64,000 bases of DNA from Echinarachnius parma. Taxonomy: Eukaryota > Echinodermata > Echinoidea > Clypeasteroida > Echinarachniidae. The number at the start of each line of letters is the position of its first letter. Within the stretch, counting starts at the first letter, position 1. The stretch spans positions 62,001 to 126,000 of the forward strand of contig JBAMJV010008285.1 in NCBI GenBank assembly GCA_037951105.1, read 5' to 3'. This document shows positions 12,601-24,600 of the stretch, piece after piece. Below the pieces are notes generated by a model. It had not been told where the DNA came from and did not search any database. It saw only the letters and a program-made list of their open reading frames with translations. Made by a program: the position numbers and the translations under genes.

Positions 12601-15600
12601 AACTTTAATCAAGAATGCAAATAATGGTGAGGAATATTCATGATGATAATAATGGAGGTGAATCTCATGGAAACGTCTTTAAAAGCAAGATGCGTATAGG
12701 TGCTTGGGGGGTGCTTGACGACGGTGTTCTACGGTATTGGCTCATGTTTTCATTTCCTGGGGGTGGTTGAGCAAAAATGAAACTCTGTGAATGACATATT
12801 TCTTGATAACTTGATTGTTTTGGAGCATACAAAAGAGATGGGGTCAGGGTAGAAAAAACATACGGGGGCTGAGGGAGATTTTGCCCCCTAATTTTCAAAA
12901 TAGCCCCCTAAAATCAGTAGGTAGCCCATAAAATTACCATAGGGTATTATGTGAAAAATTTCTGGATATCCATCATATTGGAAAAGTAGCCACCTAAAAT
13001 TAAAAATTTATTCCTGCATTGGGAGGGGTGCAATAAATGGGGTTGGAATCCCATTGGGGGGGGGGGGGGGGGAGGGGGGTTATTCCCCAACCACACCCCT
13101 TTATCTATACACTTTCTGTTCCCCAGGCCTATGCTATGGGACCCTGGGTATTCAAATATTGGTTCATATCTTGATACAAACAAAGGAAGTTCTCAATTCT
13201 GCAATTACCTCAGCTGAGAATATCCGGGTTTACTTAAAAGTACTTGCCACATGTACATACCAAACTGTGCAGAGATAATCACTTTTGAAATACTGTTTAT
13301 TTTGACATACTTTTACAATTTTATAGGTGTAGAAACAAAAACAAATGATTTTGAGGCAAAACAAAAACAAGTGATTTTTAGGCAAATCAAAAATCTTAAA
13401 TGCAACTTTTGAGACATTACTCCCAAAACATCAGAATGTAGACAATTTTGAGATGATTTCACAATGATCCTTGTCTGAAAACTGCAATCAATGGATAACA
13501 TAAATAAACGGATTCCATACACATGAGATGTAGAAAGTATTTAATCGGAGCCAATATTGAAACTCTTGAAGTGACAAAATTGTATGAATGTTTGAGTGCA
13601 AATATATATGTTTAACCTCTGTAAATACTGATCTTACAAGCCATATGTAACTTTTTTCATGTACATTCAAGCTTTGAATGAAGGATCAAGAAAGCTGCTA
13701 AACATTGATTGAACACATGACCTACGTTCAGTGGCGTAGCTACGGTGTGTGTGGGGGGGGGGGGGGTCAAGGGGGGCACAGTAATTTGGAAAAAACAATA
13801 AAAAACATAAGGGAACATCTTGAAAAAACAAAGAAATACATAAGGCAGGGCTCCACACTTACACTTTTTGTCAGTGGCCCAGTCGGGCCAGTGAAATAAT
13901 TCCTTTCCCTTTTCTGGTGGCCCGAAAGAAAAATTAACTGGCCCAAAAATGTTATTTCATATAATGTTAAATTTTTACTTTTCAAAATATCACTCTTTCC
14001 CGACCAAACATGTGATTATAGATGAAGCATCACATGGAGGAAAACAAGATTTTTCTAATTTTGTCAATGTTGGGTTTAAAAATCTGCTTGCCCGATTGGG
14101 CCACCAAAGTATGACTTTTATACATTTTTGCTGGCCCAAAGTGCAATTTCACTGGCCAGCAGGCCAGTGCGAGTGTCGAGCTCTGCATAAGGTGTGCCCC
14201 CTCCCAAATAATTGCTGTGCCCCCCCCCCCCTTAATCTGTCCAACCAGGCTATATGCCGCTGCCTACGTTAATAACCAATCGATGAGTGAGAGGATTGTA
14301 TTTGGCCGTGGATCCAGTCTGAGCTCATAATCTAAAGGGGCTGAATACACCATCTGTGGGACATAAATGACCCAAAATCAGAGACTTTAGGAAATCCCCT
14401 GTTTTTACTTTTTGTTGCATGATTTTCCAAATATTTTTCAACTTACATGTATTCAAGAATACAGTCAACCTTGCATATTAAGTTAAACTCGGAGAAGTTG
14501 AATAATGGTCAAGTCTTTTGCCAAATTGTAATCCTTCCAGTCTCCAACAAAAATTAGTTAAATTTACCGGAAATCAATTAATAAAATTGGTAAGTAAATG
14601 CCAGTCGTTGTAACATTCCAATAATTGCAAAGTTCTACTTTAGCAACTGCAGCTTTAATCGTCGATATTGGCTGTTGCCATGGAAGATACATTTAAGTCC
14701 AGAAACCAATTTATTATTTGTTTGTACAATGCCAACCTTTGGCATGCTGGAGCTACCCTTCCCCCATTTCCCTGCTTATGATGGTTAGTCCCGCTGCATT
14801 TATAATCATTTGTAACTTATAACAATTTGTTTACCCTCATATAGATCTATAATTAATGATTGCACAGTTATAAACTAAAATTATTACTTTTAAGACTCTT
14901 TACATCAGAATGCTTGAAATGATAATTTGTGATACATGTTTTTATATTTTGATACTTGAGCTGCAGTGAACCATTTGATTGGCCTTTCAAAGTTCCTTTG
15001 TAATTCTGGTGGGCTACGTCTATTGTTCGTATTAAAAAAAATGAATACCCGGTAAAAGCATTGATAAATAAATCTGCTATAAAAAAAGAAGTAACTTACA
15101 GTGCAGGGGGCATGCCACTCCACAGTCTCTTCACCCCTTCCATCCTGATGATTTTCCTGAAGGCATCCTGCAATCACACAACAATCCAATATTATTATTA
15201 TAGTTGTCTTGAAAGTTTATTCCTACAATATACATGTACAGAGGCCCACTTTTTGTGTGCATGACTTATAACTAGAAGGGAAAAAAAAAATCAAAATTGA
15301 ACATCATGAAAAGACATGTTCAATCTGCAAATAAAGCCTACAAACTTAAAACTTGCTTATTTGTTAACATTAAATAGTTGCACTTGCAAATTGTGTTTGT
15401 AGCAACAGGGGAATAAAGGGGTGCTATTACCTCCATATTGGCAAAAACAATATACTAGCCCAAAACCTGTTTACACCCTATGGTGGAAAACATTGCCCCC
15501 TAATTGCCCCCTCCCAACTTCTCACTCCCTCTATGGAGATCATATTTACTGTTCCAAACTTTATAATCAATCTTTTGCTTTGAATTCCTTCCCAAACCAT

Positions 15601-18600
15601 ACATTCAGGAAGCAACTGTATGACACATGTTTGACACACAAGGTCAAAAAAGGTCTTTGATACGTACTATACAGGCTGCTGTAGGATTATACTATATATA
15701 TACAGTATGTGACCGCCTCTGCCAAAATCAGGCTCTTGTCATAAAAAATCACAAATAAGATTTTCATACCAATTGAAAGAACTCTTCACTACCTTTAACT
15801 TGATTCCAAGTTCATGAAACTCGGATTTGGAATTATTCGCTCTAAAATGTGACGTAAAACCTGAACAACTCTATTTGTTGGCTCATGTTTTGCCTTTTGT
15901 TTGTGCACAAACCCTGTAAGCTGTGAGAGCTAACAAAAAGAGGCAGAACTTGTTTGTTCGGGTTTGACATAACATTTTAGCGAGAACAATTCAAAATCCG
16001 GGTTTCAACAAATATAATGGCAGCCTCCATGCTGTACGCATGCTCCTCCCTTGCCCAGAGGGCCAATGTTGGACATATTTGCACTAAATTATGTTTTAAT
16101 GTATAGAGAACATAATCAAAAGTAAATTGAAGGTGGGGAAACTTCCCCTTTAATGTTTATTTTTCACTTTAAAAGTCAATTTATGCAAAATACGAGTAGC
16201 TTACAAGTGCCTGATTTTGCCCGAGCCAGTCACATATCTTGAGAGTGCATGGTTTGGGAAGATGCCAAAAAGCTCAATGTGATGGGTCCTTGACACACAT
16301 TTCATTTCATATCAGGTAATTTCTATTATAGATAAGCGATAACATATATGGGAAATATGAATCCAGAAATTGTATTTGTATTGTAAATGTACATCCTGTG
16401 CATGATGAATATATTACAGGGAATGTACAGTAAACACTTTACATCAACTGATTTTTTTCCTTATTAGTTTAAATAACTGTTAAATGAGAATGAAATATGC
16501 ATTTAAAAGTTTCCAAATATTAAGAAAAACAAAGAAACATATAATACAGAATTAGCATTTTAGCATTATAATTTGTGTGAAGAGATATCTCTACCAAGAA
16601 ATATGTAATTCAAGTAAACAACCCATACAGTGGCCTAGCGATGGCGGGGGGGGGGGGGGGGGGGGGGGGCACGTGCCCCCGCACGTGCTCCCCCCCCAAT
16701 AATTTGGAAAAAACAATAGAAAACATAAGGGGACATTTTTTGAAAAAACAAAGAAATACACAAGGTGTGCCTCCCCAATAATTTTGCATACCCCCCCCCC
16801 CCAATCACTCCGACCACCACGCCACTGAACCCATATATTGTATTTTCAAATCACAGTCAAACCTGTCATAGCAGTTGCCCGTCTATACAATAACAAATAT
16901 TACTCTTTCCTGATCAAACCTGAAGCATGACATGGAAGAAAACAAGATTTTTATAATTTTGTCAATGTCGTGTTGAAAATCTGCTTGCCCAATCGGGCCA
17001 CCAAAATATGACTTTTAGACATTTTTGCTGGCCTAAAGTGCAATTTCACTGGCCAGCGGGCCAGTGCGAGTGTCGAGCCCTGCTGTAGCTGAATTACCAG
17101 TGTTGTGAAGAGCATGCAATGTTGAGGCTATTTATAAACTCACCAATGTTCCATTGTATTTCATGGCTGCGCCTGAGCCATTGTTGCCGGATGTTGTGTT
17201 GATAGATCTGTGGATTCCATTGATGGCCTCTGGGTGCTTGCTCAATGTCGTCGGGTTCCTTACCAGGCCAGGATCTGAGTAATTAGCAATGCCACACAAG
17301 CCAGTCAAGTTTTTAATTAAGAAATGCGCTAAAAAAAATCTAAAATGGAAATCTTCTGTGATATCTTTATGGGAGTGACTCCTAGATATCATTTCATAAA
17401 ACAATTCAAATTATTCTGTAAACAATTTTTTTGTCTGAGAGTCTGAGAATGCAACAAAGATAGTCTTTGTATATAATTAATATGCAGACCCATGAACCGT
17501 GATGAATGTATGAACTTAAGAATGGTGACGCGTTTTCCAATTATATATTTTTTTTCTGGAAACATTTTGAGTACCCGTGTGAGTACCCGTGTGCACCGGC
17601 CAATCGACCTTGCCCGTTATTGACCAATTAGGAACGTACTCGCTCATGCGAGATAGTGCATTTGGAGCCAAAGGAGAGTATAAAACACGATTGCTTACAT
17701 TAGATTATATCACTTGACAAAGTGTTGCAGCGGCACACGAAACGTCGTGATCTTTTAGATTCCTTGTTGACCATACATTGCGAGACAAATGAATATCACT
17801 AGCGATATTATTTTCGATATTTTTCTTGTTGGTGGAATGGACTACTATAAAGATGTTACCTTTCATTTATACAACGCTCAAAATTGGCGTAGGCCCGATG
17901 GCCCGGGGCCAGTAAAAGTTGCGGTCGGGCCAGTAAAAACATGAAAATGCCAAAGTTTGGTGGCCCGATCGGGCCACCAAATGTTTAAACCATAAGAAGA
18001 CAACATCAAGGAATATGAATCTCAAGTTTGACACCTCTTAAAAACACTTTAATTGTGATTTAAATATTTGCAAGAAATGAAAAGGACGGACATAAAAAGT
18101 CGCAAGCGCATTTGCGCTAGTTGAATTAATCCTTATTTATGCCTACAAATATGTGCTATTTCCTCATATGAACACTCTCCCTTGAATTATCTACTTCTTG
18201 CATGATAAATCATGGTAAAATTAAACAACTTCCAGAGGTGTGTAATGACTAAAAGTAAAAGCATATATGCTTATGCTGTTTTCTTAATTTCCCACACACC
18301 CCCTGGAAGCCTTTGCAACATGTAGAATATAAACATAGAACAACCAATCCACAGAGGGAGTATGTGTGCATACTAAGACCTATCAAAACACATGTCTAAC
18401 TTTTCAATAAAGCCGATAATAAAACCGTCAATAAAGGGGAATAATTTCATCTTTCGGATCATTATTCATATTTTTGAAGGTATTAGAAAGAATCATTTTT
18501 ACAAGGTAGAGACTTGTGACTACTTGGAATTATTTTAGCTTGTAAAATAACAAAGATTTAAGTGATTTAATTTCCCGATTTGAAAAGTTATCTTAGCTAT

Positions 18601-21600
18601 GCTCAGTCCCATGTGTGTTTTTTTGTGTTGGAGATTTTATGGACCATAAAATAACAAAATCGTACATGGAAAAGAGCTTAGTTTCATCAGTTGACTCTTA
18701 GATGAAACTGCTCGATTCTAGGTTTTGTTTTGTTTATTCAGTGATGGATTTCTTTAATGATGGTGGTAATTTTAACACATAACTTCCATAATTTACCAAT
18801 TAATGACCAAGTAGTCATGACCATTGTTTTTCTTTGTTTGTAAATTTTATTTTCGGGCCACCAGAAAAAAAGATAATTTCGAGCATTGGAATACAGTAAC
18901 AAATGAGGCTAAACATTGCCCAGTACCCTGAAACTATGAATATGGTTATTGTTTTAATTTTACTTTTGTTTTTCCTTATTTTTTTCGGGCCAGTAGATTT
19001 TGGTTTCGGGCCACCAAAATTGGAAAAATACTAATTTTACTGGCCCGACCGGGCCACCAGCAAAAAAAGTTAATTTCGAGGGTTGATTTATAAGAATATT
19101 ATTTTTGGGTGGTGGTACCCTTTAACTTCATTTATTGTTGTCTAAAAGAACTGTCAATATTTGTTAAAGGTTACAAGCTAGGGATTGCACAGATATAAGG
19201 CAGGTATCACTTGAAGTAATGTGATCTGCTTTTGAAGTTCATACTGCAATGAACACTGACGAACGATGTATGTATACTCGTATCTTCATTAGATAAGTGA
19301 GATGTCCTTGCTAACTGTTCATGCCACACAGTTAGTTGTCATGTACCATACATTGTATGTAGATGATTCAGAATGGGGGATCAATTTACTGGTAGCTAGA
19401 TAACATTGACATTTCTAGAACATTTCAAAACAAAACGGAAGTGGTTCTTTCTCTATGAATATTTGAATAAATAATAAATAATAGCAAGCATTTATAAAGA
19501 GTCATCTACATGTATCTATCTAACCTATTCTGAGGCGCATAATTATGATTATTACCCATGATCATCAGGTACATTTCAACCCCTCACAACTTTCTCAACT
19601 CCCCGGGGACCATACAATAATGATATGCTATTGACAATGTGAAGAAAATAATAATGTTTTTATCTTCTGTTCGTGCCTTATTATATATTGCCTTATTAAT
19701 ACTCTGCATAATTTTGAAATTGTTTGCAAAAGTAAATTTAAACAAATTAATGTCTCCATTACTGTAGCTGAACAGTTAAAAAATGCACATTTTATATCAA
19801 ACCTGGACTATTTCAGACATTTTAGCCCCAAACAAAATTATAATTTATCATAACATTTTGATCAATAGTCTTGGGCTCTTGGCAACCAACATTTTGAATG
19901 TTATTATTGGTAGCCCCAGAAGGGGAAAAAAAGGGGGGGGGGGGGAGCTAGTGCCAAAGTTCTACCTACATGTATTTTTGAAGGGACATGTAGTCTATAG
20001 ATACAAATTAAGAACATTTACAACTTTTACACAAATCTCACCTTTGGAGAAGAACTTTTCTTGCGATTGTAACCTCACTTTCACCACATCCAGAGGGTTC
20101 ACTGAAATGAGACAGATCAAATTAGTTATAAAAACAATCAATTTCACTGTCAAATCTGTCAAGTTAACCATATTTCTAGAGAGAATCATTATGTAGTAGA
20201 TCAGTAAATATGAAAATTAATATCAATTTGTTATTCAACTAACTTTGTCAAATTACATATGAAAAAACAATCAATTGTACTGTCAAATCAGTCAAGTTTT
20301 TACATTTTGCCCGCCTGTAATATTTCTAAACTATAGGCCTGAGCATCAATAATAATTGTGTGTGTGTAGTAGTATTAATCTATTATCATACATTCATTTT
20401 TTTTAAATGTAGTACTTTATAGCAAAGTTTACATAATTTATCAAACATGGAGTGATGCCTTAGTCACATGACAGGAAACAAAACAATTATTTTGATCTCC
20501 TAGTTTTGAGTCATGCAGCAATTTTCTTTTTTGTTTATTTAATTTGTCACTTTATGATGAAAATGTTCACTAAATTGGAAAGGAAATGAATTCAAACAAA
20601 ATCCATCAGGATCTAGGAGTGACACTAGGAACAACTATAGAACCTGATAAAGTTAATATTAGAAATATTAGAATTACAACTAAGTTTCAAAATAGTTCCA
20701 TGTAATGCTCAGGACTTTATAACAGAAGTTCTTACATGTAAATTATTTTGCTCTTATCTTTGCCATAACATATATACAGATTATTCTGCAGCCAAAGACA
20801 ATATTAAACATACATGTAAGACTTGTTAATCTAACCAATGTCTGTGCACATGACAAGAAAAGTGAAGCAGTACCTCAAAACATAAGAAAAAATGTACGCA
20901 TTTCTGCCTGTGAGTGTGTGTGTGAAGATGTTTATGTAGAAGTGTGTTCAATGTTGTGATCAGCATACATTTGAATCATAGTGCAGTGCAATTCAATACA
21001 AACTATTATCTATAAACATGTATACACTATACACTTTATAGTAAGCTGGTAAAAACTTTATCCTTGGATCCAAAAAGGAGAAAATGCAGATCAATACAGA
21101 ATACAGCTCTGTGACCTTTTGGCTTATGGCCACCCTTCAGTCCACACAATATATGTGCCTGGGGTACTGGGTAGCAAACAACATTGAACAGAGATATATA
21201 AAAAGTAGGACAATTAAAAAGGTCACTGGATAGAGAGAAGATAAAGGATGTGTGACCTCATACTAGGGACACACACAGGGGTAATGCGATTCAGATGATA
21301 AGGCTTACAAGTGTATTGTTTACACACAAACACAGACATGACACACACATACATACATACACACACACACACAGACACATACACACACAAACACAAACAC
21401 ACACACACACACACACACATTGACACAAACCCACACACACACGCGCGCGCACACACACACACGCGCGCGCACACACACACACGCGCGCGCACACACACGC
21501 AGACACAACACATACAAAGACCTTTTAGGACAACCACAAATTTCTTTTGACACTCTGTGTTTGCGGTTTGGTTTGTGTACGTGCAGGGATGAACCTACAC

Positions 21601-24600
21601 GTGGCCACTGCACTCTCTGTGCGAGTCCTGAAATTCAATTACTCAAATGCCCACGCTCCTTCTAGACTGTGATGCACTTTGCATTACAGAACATCTCTAT
21701 TGGCTATTTTCCAGTACATCTGCACAGCGCATCTCCTACATGTACGAGCATGACAATTTACATGTCAACACTAAACTATGATTCAATTTGTGAATTACAA
21801 ACAACATTTAATGTTGTGCCCCGCAGTCATATCAATCTTAATGAGATAACTTGCTTTGGAAATTGACTGACAAGATAACTAGATTGTAATTAACTGCATT
21901 ACTTTACATCAACATTGTTGGTACTATGCGTAGTGCAGTGTGTTGTGTAAATTATGAATAGGATAAAAGTCTGTAGCATACAATTTAAAATTGAAATTGC
22001 ACAATCATATCCACAAACAGAATTTGTAATTATTGAAGCTCATTTTCAACTACAGCAGCCATGCATTTTCTCTTTTAGAAAAGCATCCATCAATATTCGT
22101 GCAGTTTCCAACATAATTGTTTCTTCAAATGCATGTTTTGTGGAAACTTATCATGCTTCTGTCGCAGAATTTTACAAGCATTTTTTTTCTTCTTTCCAAG
22201 CGCGCAAATGTTTGCTTGTATCAGTTGTATGTTTAGTAATTATCTAGCCACAGAAAGGTCTTTGTGAAGGTCTTTGTGAAGAAAAAAGGTTGTATCATAG
22301 AAACAACAACAAATGTTTTGAAATTATCTGGTCACAGGAAGTTCTAAGGAAAAAAACAAAATAATCTTGATGTATATTTCCTAAAAAAGGGACAAATGGT
22401 CTCAGTAAATAACACTCTTAGTGCACTGGGTTGATGCACGCCTGCGTCGCGATGTACACTAGCGAATGGGAAACTGTATGGCCAAGTATGCCCAAGTATG
22501 CCCAAAAGTCACACTGCCGTATAGCAGTAGTGACTTCACTAACCCCCGTTTTTTTTTTGTAGGACTGTATATGACGTTAAATTAATCACTGTGTGTTTTT
22601 TTATTTTCTCACCAAACTTTGCAGATCGTGCTAGATGACAGGTTTAAAATCCTCCATTTGGAGGCGTCACGTTGCCCCTAGCTAAATTGAAATGGGCTAC
22701 AATTTTATTCGTTGGTCCTGAACTGCACGTCAATCCAGCATCACCGCACACGTAATAATGGCGTTCACTGTGTAGCTAGCGCAAATTGTATTACGTCATC
22801 AATCATACGAACTTGTTTTGGTCGGAAGCAAGGCTCATCATCAACTGTTAAAACTGCAAAGTAAAAATGTATAATTTAATTTAATGTGTGTACGTTTTTT
22901 CATAAAAAAATAAATATATTCCATCGTATTTTATTTAATTCTATTCAAAAATCAGTCGTTGCAATTTTTAAATCCATATTCTTTAAAAGTTTGAAAAACA
23001 ACAATTCGCAAGCAAAATACGGTAGTTTCATCTCAAGCGCACTCAGTGGCACACACTTTATTTCCGATTTGACAGGCATACAATAATGTGCGTAAGTAAT
23101 TTACAACGTATCAATTCATGGCTGGACGAAGACTACCTAACGAAAGGTCATTTCAGCAACACACTTTTCACGGTACTTCCGTCGCAAGCGTGTGCGATGA
23201 TCAGCGCTCGACGCGACTGCATGGCAAATGAACGTGAAATATTGGCTGATTCATAGCAAGAAAAGTGGGTAAGTATCAAAAACACATCTTTCAATGATTT
23301 AATTTCACCTTACAGATTACAAATGTCATGTCATAAGTGGAATGAATGAACGGGGAGAAACCCTACCTTACGTTTTGATGTAGGTGGGGATGTGGGTACC
23401 TGTATAGGTACCCACATGTAATGGGGATGGGTTGATGTCACTTTGTAATCATAAGATTTATGAAATATATTTCCAAATGAATCAGAACTTGCAATATTTG
23501 TTTTTGTCTGTGTTTTGCTAGACATTTAGTAATAAGTGGAATTAAACAATGGACTTCCTTGTTTTGCACTTTGCCAAAACACATTTCCCAATATGTAATA
23601 ACTAATACTTCAATGTAAAGATTGAATTTAAATACAAATTTATACATTATGAATCAAAAAGAGGGAAAAAGTTTTGATCAGATGATGCAACCTTTAAAAA
23701 TAGATATATAAACTGGGCTCCAAAAGAAACTTATCACTTTTTCAGAGCGACGCTCACTAAAATCCATAGCATCAAATTGATTCATATTTAGACACAGATA
23801 AGCTATCATTCTCCTTATGAAGCATATATCTGAAAAATTAAAAGTTTGCTTTTGCCAAAAAAGAGAAAAATGCCATGGAATCACTACAGGTCACTTTTCA
23901 AAAATCACAGAAAGTGCTCGCTGCGAGCCTCCACGAAAGGCGGTCTATTCAGAACTTTCAATAGCGATTCATTCAACTTCAAAGCGGGTTATGTAACCAC
24001 TAGACTGGCTATTGTCCGTACCGAGCTCTGTGCCCGGAAAGCGAGCAGTTTCTGTGATTTTTGAAAAATTACCTCTTGCGATTTCACCTTATTTTATTCT
24101 TTGTTGACTAAAGCAAACATAATCTTTTTTAGATGAGCTTGCTCAGGAGTATTATAGCTAATCTATGCCCAATTATGATTACTTTTTATGCTTTGAATTT
24201 TAATGTGTGTCGCTCTGAAGAAGTGATAAGTTTCTTTTGGAACCCAGTTTAGATAATAATGCATCTCCTTTCATACTTACTTGCCAATGTCATGAAGACC
24301 GTGCCTACACCTGATGCTATGGACCTCTGGAAAGGTGTCACTTCACTTGAACAAGAATTGTTGTAGCTATGTCTTTGGGCCTGGAAAAAACTTGTCTTTT
24401 GTTTGGCGACAGTTTGACTTGTGATCGTAGTTGATGAGGGAGGCTCTTCTGTCTGAACCAAAGACTGGTCTTTCCTTCTCACCGTTTGAGGTTCTGCAGG
24501 AGATCCTATTCCACTGGCAGTTGTGCCTGGACCAGGTGTTGCAGGACTAGGTCCAACTTGTCCTGAATGCTGGCCTGTCTTCCTCAGATGTTTGAGGACA

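Noticed and set aside
21223..21613. Several Cys/Val- or His/Thr-rich ORFs
   Set aside because: They are six-frame translations of the CA/CG repeat.
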